From NCBI GenBank assembly GCA_963791225.1, contig CAWBRV010000003.1, forward strand, positions 558,001 to 622,000: a stretch of DNA of 64,000 nucleotides, in the 5' to 3' direction. Origin of the DNA: PALSA-612 sp963791225. Lineage in GTDB: Bacteria > Actinomycetota > Thermoleophilia > Gaiellales > Gaiellaceae. A model generated the notes under the pieces. The model did no database searches and was not told where the DNA came from. It saw only the letters and a list, made by a program, of their open reading frames with translations. Below, piece after piece: positions 49,297 to 56,983 of this stretch; the stretch's first letter is position 1, and every line of letters begins with the position of its first letter. The translations under genes were made by a program, and so were the position numbers.

Positions 49297-50640
49297 TTAC
49301 GAGCTGTTCGGGCGCGTCTCGCCGAGGTACGAGTCGAAGAGACCTTCAGGATCGTAGGCTGCTCGCAGCTCTCCAAGGCGGGCTGCGTTCCTCGTCGACA
49401 GTACGGCCTGCGGTCGCGCTTCGAGATCGGCGTCGTTGACCTTGCCACCCCCATTCGAGAACGGCTCGAGGCTGCGCATCGATGAGCCCACCCATTCGAG
49501 CATCGCGTCGTCGTCGTCAGGGCTCTCGCAGATGCCATAGGCGTGGACAGAAAGGAGCGTTTGAACCGAGAACGCCGCGTTCGGCTGTTCCTTCGGGAGC
49601 ATCGGAGCGAACAGCAGATGTGAGTGGCGAGTTGGAAGCGACTCCGCAACCTTCTTCGACGCACGCAGGAAACCGTCCGCGCCCGGGTTGATCCAGATCG
49701 CGTCGGTTCTGTAGCGAAGGCCCTTCGGGTACATCTGGTCGAGCAACTGGTAACCCTGCTCCATCGTCCACGGGTGGGGACCCTCGCGGACGATCGCAAG
49801 CTCGGCAATGGGAGACTCTGCAAGCGGCGCAAGGAGTGCCGCGGACTCGACCGGCGAGTCTGTGAACGCGATCGGGACGAATGCGATTACTGTCGAGTCA
49901 TCGCCAGGAACCTGACTGTGCGCCACAGTCGCGACCGCCGACACCTCTGGCGGCAAGCTGGCGATCGCCTCGAAATACCAGGCGGCAAACGCCTCATAGG
50001 CGTTGGACGGAAACACGTAAATCGAGCTGAGCAGGGCCTTCGGCAGCGGATGGAGGCGAAGGTGGAATCGGGTGACGACGCCGAAGAACCCGGGCCCGGC
50101 GCCGCGTGCCGCCCACATGATCTCCGGATGGCTGTCGTCATCAGCGTGGATGAGTTCCCCGTCCGCTAGTACGACATCGATCGCTGCCAGGCTGGCTGCT
50201 GCAGGCCCGATCAGTCGCGGCGCCCAATGGAACCCACCGCCGAGGAGATAGCCGCCGATTCCGACCGTCGGGCACGTACCCGTCGGAAACCAAGCGCCGA
50301 TCTGCTCCAAGCGCGGCATCAACTCGCGGCCATTTACTGCCGGGCGAACCGCGGCCGTCATCGTCGCCGCGTCTACATCGATGTCACGCATCCGAGACAG
50401 GTCAATCAACAGTCCGCCGTCGCGTACGCCGTTGCCAACCCAGCTGTGGCCACCCGAACGAACCCCGATCTTCAGGCCCCGCTCTTTCCCCAGTCGCGCC
50501 GCTGATACGACGTCCGCGTCGTTCATGGGGTAGACGATCAGCTCCGGATATCGGTCCGGCTTGCGACCGTTCCAGACCGCTGCCAGCCGAGCCTCCTCAT
50601 AGCCCGGATCGGCCCGACGCAGGGTCTCGAGTTCGCTCAC
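49297..50640 (-). CDS. FAD-binding oxidoreductase, BBE type, probably bicovalent FAD (447 aa)
   Basis: VAO/PCMH-fold oxidase. The FAD loop IGVRSGGHSWVGNG at about residues 61-74 has the covalent His; PTGTCPTVGIGGYLLGGGFH at about 117-136 has the Cys seen in bicovalent berberine-bridge-type enzymes, unlike the paralogue at 5134. The BBE domain is C-terminal (RLGELRAAYDPEGLFDSYLG). The GTG at 50640 is inferred from family length; the frame extends to 50688. Convergent with the BKACE gene (35 bp gap), so perhaps a functional neighbour but not in the operon. Confidence 0.88.
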   Translation of the reverse strand: MSELETLRRADPGYEEARLAAVWNGRKPDRYPELIVYPMNDADVVSAARLGKERGLKIGVRSGGHSWVGNGVRDGGLLIDLSRMRDIDVDAATMTAAVRPAVNGRELMPRLEQIGAWFPTGTCPTVGIGGYLLGGGFHWAPRLIGPAAASLAAIDVVLADGELIHADDDSHPEIMWAARGAGPGFFGVVTRFHLRLHPLPKALLSSIYVFPSNAYEAFAAWYFEAIASLPPEVSAVATVAHSQVPGDDSTVIAFVPIAFTDSPVESAALLAPLAESPIAELAIVREGPHPWTMEQGYQLLDQMYPKGLRYRTDAIWINPGADGFLRASKKVAESLPTRHSHLLFAPMLPKEQPNAAFSVQTLLSVHAYGICESPDDDDAMLEWVGSSMRSLEPFSNGGGKVNDADLEARPQAVLSTRNAARLGELRAAYDPEGLFDSYLGETRPNSS

Positions 50641-51157
50641 CGCGCGGAAAGTACGGGATGCGACCGCGATCGTCAATCGGGCGGCCAAGAACTCGCGATC
50701 GGGGCAGCGGCTACGCCGACGCGATACACGTCCCGGTGCTCGCGGCCGACCGCGCTACCGTAACGCGCGTTGGGCGAGCGCGATGTTGCAGCCACCCCGT
50801 GCCAGATTCGTCGACTCTGTCCTTGCGTGGGAGGTGGCCTGGGAGCGCGGTTGGCGGATGTAGCGGTTTCGGGCCTGATGGGAGAGCCTGCCTCCGACTT
50901 GACCTTGTCGGCATCGAGGGATACTCAATCCCTTGGCAGAGCTCGGACGATCGGCCGTTGAGTCCCGATGGACCGATCGCTCGCGCGGCAGACTGAAACA
51001 AGCCGACTGAGCTCAGACGGCCGCGCGGTCTGGTCGCGACCGGGGTTGCAAGCCTGCCCATCGGGAACGGGCTTGGCGATGCTCGCTGAAGCGCCGTCGG
51101 TACGCGTGGCCGACACGCGAGTGGCCACGCAGCGGAACATGTGACACCCTTCCCGCC
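50641..51157. other. Intergenic region without a supported gene
   Basis: About 500 bp between divergent genes. All frames look like shadows (Arg/Ser/Pro-rich). No repeat or RNA recognised; promoters for both flanking genes should lie here. Confidence 0.55.
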
Positions 51158-52837
51158 TTGAACCGGTTGCGATCCTCACGGGTCGTCCACGTCTTCGCGG
51201 TGATCGCGAGGAACCCGGAGCTGCTGCGGGTTCAGTTTGCCCTGTTCGGGTTCAACCTGTCCGAGTGGGGCGTCTGGGTGGCGGTGGCGGTTTACGCCTA
51301 CGACAACGGCGGTGCGACGGAGGCCGGCATCGTGGCCGCGATTCAGCTCGTTCCCGCCGGACTTTGCGGGCCGCTGATCTCGGTGCTCGCAGACCGAGAG
51401 CCGCCCGCGCGGCTCCTTCGACGCGGCTATCTCGTGCAGGCGGCGCTGATGACGCTTGTCGCCGCAGTCCTGATTGGCGGCGGCCCGCGGTACCTCGTCT
51501 ACTTCCTTGCCGCGCTCTCTGCAACTGCGATGACGACGACTCGGCCCGCCCAGACTGCGCTCGTCCCGTACCTCGCCCGGCGCCCGGAGGAACTGACGGC
51601 AGCAAACGTGGTGTCGGGATGGAACGAGAGCGTGGCGATGCTGGTGGCGCCTGCTCTCGCCGGGGCGCTGCTCGCGACCGTCGGACCGGGCTGGGTCTTC
51701 GCAGCCATGGCCGCGGCGACGCTGGTGTCGGCCGTGCTCGTCGCTCCGCTCGATACGCCGAAGGTCCGCACCGAGCCCGACGCCAAGGACGCCGCGCAGC
51801 CACCCGGTGTCTTCGCGGAACTCATGGACGGGATCCGGATCGTGGCCGGCCAGCGCTCGCTGCGAATGCTCGTGCTGCTGCTCGGCATCCAATTCCTCGC
51901 ACTTGGCGCGCTCGATCTGCTCACCGTCGTCATCGCGCTCTCCGTGCTCGATCTCGGACAGGGTGGGTCGGGATACCTGAACGCGGCATTCGGGCTGGGT
52001 GCTGTGCTGGCGACGCTGTTGACGGCGAGGTTCGTCGGCAGCAGACGGCTGATCCCCTCGCTGATTGCAGCCGCCCTCGGCTGGGGAGTCGCCCTCTTCG
52101 TCCTCGGCGTGCGTCCGAGCGCGGTCGGAGCCGTCGTTCTGCTCACCGTTGCCGGCGTGAGCTACATGCTCTTCCAGGTGGCAGCCCGCACGCTCCTGCA
52201 GCGCGCCGCGCCAGCGGACGTCGTCTCCCGAGTGTTCGGCCTCGTCGAAGGCATCTACATGTTCGGGCTCGCCGCGGGCGCTCTGGTCGTGCCGCTGCTC
52301 GTGTCCACCCTGGGCGTGAAGGCAGCGATCATCGGCATCGGCGCGGTGCTCCCGATCTCGTTACTGCTCTGCGGGCGAGCGCTCCTCGATGTGGACGCGG
52401 ATGCCACCGTGCCGGTCGTCGAGATCGCACTGCTTCGCTCCGTGCCGTTCCTCGAGCCGCTACCGGCGCCAGAGCTTGAGACGCTCGCGCGCAGCCTGAT
52501 CGAGATCGACGCCGAGCCCGGCGACGTCTTGCTCACCGAGGGCGACGTGGGCGACCGCTTCTACGTCGTCGCGGAAGGGGAGGTCGAAGCATCGAGGGGC
52601 GGCGCGCCGCTCCACCGGTTCGGCCGGGGCGATGGTTTCGGCGAGATCGCCTTGCTTCAGGACGTTCCGCGGACGGCGACGTGCACGGCCGTCTCCCCCA
52701 CCAGGCTTTATGCCCTCGACCGCGAGCCGTTCGTGCTGGCCGTGTGCGGGCACCGGCGAAGCCTGGAAGCGGCGAGCCGGATCGTCGACGAGCGTCTCGC
52801 GAGCATCCCCGCGGCCGCCCAGGCCGCCGAGGGCTGA
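51158..52837 (+). CDS. MFS transporter fused to a cyclic-nucleotide-binding domain (559 aa)
   Basis: The N-terminal ~415 residues form a 12-helix major-facilitator domain related to the MFS_3/enterobactin-exporter type (FGFNLSEWGVWVAVAVYAYDNGG, LADREPPARLLRRGYLVQAA between TM2 and TM3). Residues about 430-545 are a CNB domain: VLLTEGDVGDRFYVVAEGEVEAS, FGRGDGFGEIALLQDVPRTATC, including the GEIAL-x(4)-PRTAT phosphate-binding cassette. cAMP-gated transport is the natural hypothesis. Starts at a TTG at 51158 with weak ribosome binding site support. Confidence 0.9.
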   Translation: MNRLRSSRVVHVFAVIARNPELLRVQFALFGFNLSEWGVWVAVAVYAYDNGGATEAGIVAAIQLVPAGLCGPLISVLADREPPARLLRRGYLVQAALMTLVAAVLIGGGPRYLVYFLAALSATAMTTTRPAQTALVPYLARRPEELTAANVVSGWNESVAMLVAPALAGALLATVGPGWVFAAMAAATLVSAVLVAPLDTPKVRTEPDAKDAAQPPGVFAELMDGIRIVAGQRSLRMLVLLLGIQFLALGALDLLTVVIALSVLDLGQGGSGYLNAAFGLGAVLATLLTARFVGSRRLIPSLIAAALGWGVALFVLGVRPSAVGAVVLLTVAGVSYMLFQVAARTLLQRAAPADVVSRVFGLVEGIYMFGLAAGALVVPLLVSTLGVKAAIIGIGAVLPISLLLCGRALLDVDADATVPVVEIALLRSVPFLEPLPAPELETLARSLIEIDAEPGDVLLTEGDVGDRFYVVAEGEVEASRGGAPLHRFGRGDGFGEIALLQDVPRTATCTAVSPTRLYALDREPFVLAVCGHRRSLEAASRIVDERLASIPAAAQAAEG

Positions 52838-52845
52838 GTCAGAAC

Positions 52846-54240
52846 TCAGCGCGGATCGAAGATGCTTGCCGGCGGCCGGTGGCCGGCAAGGGTCCGGGCG
52901 AGGCGCTGCCCCCCCTGGATCGAGGCGAGGAAGCCGACGCCGTTGCAGCCGAGGTTATAGAGAAGGCGCGGGTGGCGGGGATGAGGGCCGACCACCCGGA
53001 CCAGGCTCTCGGTGTAGCCCATCAGCCCGTGCCAGTGAAACTCGTACGGGCGGCCCGCGGGACGAAGCGGTTGTGCGAAGGGGCGCACCTCGTCGTCGAT
53101 CGCATGCAGCACCTCGGCCGGAACGGGCGCCTCGGCGCGGTAGGCCTCGCCCTGGAATCCCAGGTCGGGTCCGCCCATGCACGTCAGGGTCACGTCCTCC
53201 CCGGCCAGGTCGTACGTCCGCCGCGTGACGTACGCGTACGGGATGTCGCCGCTGACCGTGTCGCCGCCGATGGTTGCGTTGTTGACGTAGCTGATCGCCG
53301 CCGGAGTACGCATCTCTTCCTCGACGAATGCGCTCATGTAGCCGACACGTCCCGTGATCCGCTGATGCGGCGCGAGCTGGACTGCGCCGCCGGAGGCGTC
53401 TTCGACCTGGTGATCGACGTAGCCGTTCGTGCACAGAGCCACGCTGCCCGCCGTCACCCGATGGCCGCCTGCGTACACCACCGCTCGTTCGTCGTCCACG
53501 ACGACCCGGTCGACCTTGGTGCAATCCGCGTAGACGAAGCGCTCCCCGTACGTCCGGATCAGGTGGCTCAGGACCAGCTGGCAGAGCAGCCCGCAGTTCG
53601 CAGCCCCTGCCGGAGCGGTCAGGACGGCGCTGTAGCGGTCGTCGTCGAGCTCGAGCAACTCGCGCACACGTACAGGAGGGACGACCGAGTACAGGCTCGC
53701 GAACTGGGGAGGAACGTCGGCCAGGTACTCGGCGTCCTCGGAGACGACGCATTCCTGCTGAGGCAGGCCGACCCGCTCGCGGATCGCCATGCAGCGGAGG
53801 TGCACCTCCAAATGGTTCTTGCTGAACATCCCCATGTGGCCGGGAAAGCGCTCCACCCGCACCTGTGCGCCGGTCTCGGCGATCATCTGGTCGAGTAGGT
53901 CGTTGGCGCCCTCGACGTCTCGTTGCGCGGCACCGGCCAGTTCCCAACCGAACTCGTCCGCGATCCCGCAGAGCGGGCGCTCGAAGTAGGTCGTGAGCTG
54001 CCCCGCGTTCCGTCCGCTCGCGCCGCGGGCCACGCGGTCGCGCTCGAGAAGCATGACCCTACCGATGGTCGTCTGAAGCGCGAAGTACGCAGTGGCTATG
54101 CCTGCGATTCCTGCGCCGACGACGACGAGATCCACCGTCGTGTCCCTCGCTAGTGGCTGCGGCGGCCCGTCCTCTGCCAGCTGCACGATCCAGGGCGACC
54201 GATTCGGCTGGCCCGTATACGTCGCTGCGCCCGCCGCCAT
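52846..54240 (-). CDS. FAD-dependent oxidoreductase of the DAO (glycine oxidase-like) family (464 aa)
   Basis: Amine or amino-acid oxidase fold. The dinucleotide motif VDLVVVGAGIAGIATAYFAL is at about residues 31-50, followed by VMLLERDRVARGASGRNAGQL, the DAO signature. The FAD-contacting C-terminus is LLYNLGCNGVGFLASIQGGQRLA. The N-terminal WIVQLAEDGPPQPL segment resembles PuuB/OrdL-type gamma-glutamylputrescine oxidase relatives. Convergent with the MFS-CNB gene, stops 8 bp apart. The exact substrate is not recognised. Confidence 0.88.
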   Translation of the reverse strand: MAAGAATYTGQPNRSPWIVQLAEDGPPQPLARDTTVDLVVVGAGIAGIATAYFALQTTIGRVMLLERDRVARGASGRNAGQLTTYFERPLCGIADEFGWELAGAAQRDVEGANDLLDQMIAETGAQVRVERFPGHMGMFSKNHLEVHLRCMAIRERVGLPQQECVVSEDAEYLADVPPQFASLYSVVPPVRVRELLELDDDRYSAVLTAPAGAANCGLLCQLVLSHLIRTYGERFVYADCTKVDRVVVDDERAVVYAGGHRVTAGSVALCTNGYVDHQVEDASGGAVQLAPHQRITGRVGYMSAFVEEEMRTPAAISYVNNATIGGDTVSGDIPYAYVTRRTYDLAGEDVTLTCMGGPDLGFQGEAYRAEAPVPAEVLHAIDDEVRPFAQPLRPAGRPYEFHWHGLMGYTESLVRVVGPHPRHPRLLYNLGCNGVGFLASIQGGQRLARTLAGHRPPASIFDPR

Positions 54241-54294
54241 GCCTCAAGGTAAGTATCGGACCACGAACGGCGAGTCAACGGCAGCGGCGCGGAT

Positions 54295-54330
54295 GAGCCG
54301 GGCTGGGCTCGAAGCAGCGACCTCGGGATT
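54295..54330 (-). other. Degenerate tRNA-Lys 3' fragment, copy 4
   Basis: Minus strand AATCCCGAGGTCGCTG, then CTTCGAGCCCAGCCCGGCTC, differs from copies 1-3 at about five positions. An older, decaying attachment-site remnant. Confidence 0.55.
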
Positions 54331-54440
54331 CAGGCCGTCAAGTCCCGGCCGCTCGAGCCGAGCCGACTGCAGGGATGTCCAGTCCGTGCCGCCATCGGAC
54401 ATTCAATCCCTTGACGACCCGTAGAAGTCGCGGGAGCCAA

Positions 54441-54489
54441 GCAGCGGTTTCCTAAACCGCGTGCACAAGTTCGATTCTTGTCGGGGGCA
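54441..54489 (+). other. tRNA-Arg(CCT) 3'-half fragment
   Basis: Anticodon arm CGGT-TTCCTAA-ACCG, variable loop, T-arm AAGTTCGATTCTT and acceptor strand CGGGGGCA are readable. The upstream sequence is not a tRNA 5' half. A second tRNA species used as an attachment site. Confidence 0.75.
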
Positions 54490-54600
54490 TCCCGCTTGAA
54501 CAGGCGGAAAGCGGCTTCGGAAGCGGGCTTGCCCGAGATCGTAGCCGGTTCGGTTGTTCCGCCTGAGACCGCCTCAAACCGCTCCTGGGGGGCGACGACT

Positions 54601-54618
54601 GGTGCAAAACTGGTGCAC
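54601..54618 (+). repeat. Paired direct repeats beside the tRNA-Thr fragment
   Basis: GGTGCAAAACTGGTGCAC contains two GGTGCA units 11 bp apart. It lies 29 nt 5' of the tRNA-Thr fragment; similar pairs flank other tRNA fragments in this window. Confidence 0.5.
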
Positions 54619-54646
54619 GCGAAGGGCCTCGCGCTTCGCTCCACCG

Positions 54647-54695
54647 CCCCTCCATGGTAAGGAGGGGGTCGACGGTTCGAGCCCGTCAGAGGGCT
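54647..54695 (+). other. tRNA-Thr(GGT) 3'-half fragment
   Basis: Anticodon arm CCTCC-ATGGTAA-GGAGG, T-arm GACGGTTCGAGCCCGTC and acceptor AGAGGGC are present; the 5' half is absent. It lies 157 bp from the tRNA-Arg fragment. Confidence 0.78.
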
Positions 54696-54748
54696 TCACG
54701 AAACCCCCGCTAATCACAAGCTTCCGCCGGTCCTGTTGGGATCAGCGT

Positions 54749-54766
54749 GAGGGTCACAGAGGGTCA
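54749..54766 (+). repeat. Paired direct repeats 3' of the tRNA-Thr fragment
   Basis: GAGGGTCACAGAGGGTCA holds two GAGGGTCA units 10 bp apart, on the acceptor side of the fragment. Confidence 0.45.
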
Positions 54767-54982
54767 TATCGGTACAGAGTGGTGCACGATTGCCACTCGA
54801 TTCGTTGAGGCCGTCCAGTGACCAACACTGTCGGGCAGTGTCGCGGCCGGGCTCGGGGCATAGCGCGAACGCCGATCACGTGCGACGTGATCTTTGGGGA
54901 CCGCTAGTAGGAAGATGCGCGCGACGAGGACGGCGCGGGTTTCTGCGACGCGCCGACCCAGGCGCGCTACCCATGGGCAACG

Positions 54983-55189
54983 TCATCGCTTCGATCGCGC
55001 TGCCATGCGGCGAGCGGGCTTCGCCACTGCCTTCTGAACACTCTTCTTCGGCTTCGCACTGTCCGTTTTGCCCACCGTCGACGCCGCGTCCGGCTTGGCC
55101 ATCGACGCCGGGATGCCGTCGGGTGCGAGGCGCTCGTACAGCTCGCGGTAACGGTCGCGCGCGTTTGCGAGCAGTTCGTCGTAGCTCAT
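54983..55189 (-). CDS. Small basic protein with Lys/Ala-rich tail (68 aa)
   Basis: From ATG 55189: residues 1-30 look like a folded helix (MSYDELLANARDRYRELYER). From about 36 the chain is Lys/Ala/Ser-rich and strongly basic, like histone-H1-type tails of nucleoid proteins. The frame extends to 55234 without improving composition. No family confirmed; DNA binding is only a suggestion from charge. Confidence 0.5.
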   Translation of the reverse strand: MSYDELLANARDRYRELYERLAPDGIPASMAKPDAASTVGKTDSAKPKKSVQKAVAKPARRMAARSKR

Positions 55190-55396
55190 GATCTTGTAGG
55201 CGATCGCCTTCCGATCGAACGCCGAACCACCCAAACCTCGAAGGCGTTAGGAGATAGGGCTTCGCGAAACGCCGCACCTTCCTAGGTGCTGAACGTTTGT
55301 GGGGATAGGGGTTAGGGCTCGTCGAAATGCGCCACCTCTCCGCCAGGACATCGGCTCGCCGTTGACAGGCGCCAGTTCAGGGGTCACGCTTGCGCG

Positions 55397-56983
55397 ATGC
55401 CAAGATGGCGACTCTTGATCTGCGCAATCGTCGTCGCGGGCGCCGTCACCACGGTTGGATCGGTCGTCCAGAGCAGCCGGGCGGCGCCCGCATGGACGCT
55501 TCGGATCGCCCAGACCGGCGCCAGTCCGATGGTGGCGCTCGGGTCGCTTGACCCGGCGCAGGCGTCGAGCTTCTTCTCGACCCAGCTCCTCTGGTCGACC
55601 TGTGCCTTCCTGTACGACTACGCGGACGCGCCCGTTCCGGTGGGCGGACACGTGCAACCGGAGGTGGCGACGTCCTTCCCCACCGTTAGACGGAATGGCC
55701 GAAACTGGACATACACGATCCGAGTCCGTTCCGGCTTCCGCTACCAGGACGGCACGCGGGTCACCGCGGCCGACTTCGTCCACGCGATCCACCGCGACCT
55801 CAATCCTGCCGTGGCCACGATTGGGCCGAGCGTCCTGCACGATCTCGTAAGCGCCAAATCGAGGGGTAGCACGATCGCGATCACGATGGATCGGCCCACG
55901 CCCGATCTCCCGACGATGCTTTCGTCATCCCTCTTCTGCGCGATCCCGGCCAGTCTCCCCGCAACACCGACGCAGACACCGCCGATGGCCGGCCCCTACT
56001 ACATCGCGACGTACTCGCCGAGCGAGATCATCCTCAAGCGCAACCCGAACTACGGCGGGAGGCGTCCTCGCAACGCCGCGGAGATCGACTGGATGTTCCA
56101 GGTCCAGGGCGATTCGATCGCTCTGCTGGTCGAGCGCGGAGGCGCGGATTACGGGATCATCTCGCCAGCCGCGACCGGCCCGATCGCAGCACAGTACGGG
56201 ATCAACAAGTCCCAATTCTTCGTGGCGCCTGGCTACCAGACCCTCTGCCTTTCCCTGAACACGTCGCGGCCGTTGTTCGCGAATAACCCGCGGCTTCGTC
56301 GAGCGGTGAACTACGCGATCGACCGGCATGCGCTCGTCGCGGCGTTCGGCGCTTTCGTGGGGCGGCGCACCGATCAGTTCCTCCCATACGGCTCCCCCGC
56401 CTTCGCGGACGCTCACATCTATCCGCTCGCCGGACCGGACTTCAGAAAGGCCAAGGCGCTGGCTGCCGGACACACGAGGGACGGGAATGCCATCATGTAC
56501 GTCCGCAGCCCGGCCCCGCTGGCCACGGCTCGTGCGCAGATCGTGCAGTACGACCTGAAGCAGATCGGGATCAACGTCCAGATCCAACCGTTCTCGCCGA
56601 CCAGGGATCCCTCCCGCCTCGGCGAGCCCTTTGACATCGCCGACCGGGGCTGCGGCGACATCGCCCCCTACGACGACCCCTACGCCTTGCTGAACCTTGC
56701 CTTCGACGGCTCGCTCATCCATCCAGGGACCGCGAACACGAACCTTGCCTATTTCGACGATCCGGCCTACAACAAGAAACTGGAGGCGGCTGCCATACTG
56801 ACCGGGACGGCGCGCAACCGAGCCTACGCCCAGATCGATGCCGAGCTCTCGCGCGAGACAGCGCCGGCGGTTCCGTACGCGGTGTTCAATCACACCGCCT
56901 TCGTCGCCGCGAGGATCGGCTGCGTGAAGATGAACCCGATCTACGGGGCCAGCCTCGGAGCTCTCTGCTTCAAAGGAAGCTGA
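55397..56983 (+). CDS. Peptide/nickel-type ABC substrate-binding protein (SBP family 5, 528 aa)
   Basis: An N-terminal signal segment (LLICAIVVAGAVTTVGSVV) precedes the DppA/OppA-like fold: SLDPAQASSFFSTQLLWSTC near residue 50, FRYQDGTRVTAADFVHAIHR near 115, MAGPYYIATYSPSEIILKRN near 196, and PRLRRAVNYAIDRHALVAAF near 298. There is no lipobox and no permease genes nearby. It converges with the cyclase-propeller gene with a 14-bp overlap, the same arrangement as the kinase-propeller/SBP pair near 22.7 kb. It may be a sensory ligand-binding partner rather than an importer subunit. Confidence 0.88.
   Translation: MPRWRLLICAIVVAGAVTTVGSVVQSSRAAPAWTLRIAQTGASPMVALGSLDPAQASSFFSTQLLWSTCAFLYDYADAPVPVGGHVQPEVATSFPTVRRNGRNWTYTIRVRSGFRYQDGTRVTAADFVHAIHRDLNPAVATIGPSVLHDLVSAKSRGSTIAITMDRPTPDLPTMLSSSLFCAIPASLPATPTQTPPMAGPYYIATYSPSEIILKRNPNYGGRRPRNAAEIDWMFQVQGDSIALLVERGGADYGIISPAATGPIAAQYGINKSQFFVAPGYQTLCLSLNTSRPLFANNPRLRRAVNYAIDRHALVAAFGAFVGRRTDQFLPYGSPAFADAHIYPLAGPDFRKAKALAAGHTRDGNAIMYVRSPAPLATARAQIVQYDLKQIGINVQIQPFSPTRDPSRLGEPFDIADRGCGDIAPYDDPYALLNLAFDGSLIHPGTANTNLAYFDDPAYNKKLEAAAILTGTARNRAYAQIDAELSRETAPAVPYAVFNHTAFVAARIGCVKMNPIYGASLGALCFKGS

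Noticed and set aside
50711..51061. Minus-strand ORF in the gap before the MFS-CNB gene
   Set aside because: Ser/Arg/Pro-rich, no ribosome binding site, no recognisable motif.
52681..53898. 405-residue plus-strand frame opposite the DAO oxidoreductase
   Set aside because: Antisense shadow with Arg/His/Asp-rich composition; the minus-strand gene has clear FAD motifs.
54441..54695. Functional tRNA-Arg and tRNA-Thr genes
   Set aside because: Only 3' halves are present; the upstream sequence has no matching 5' acceptor or D-arm.
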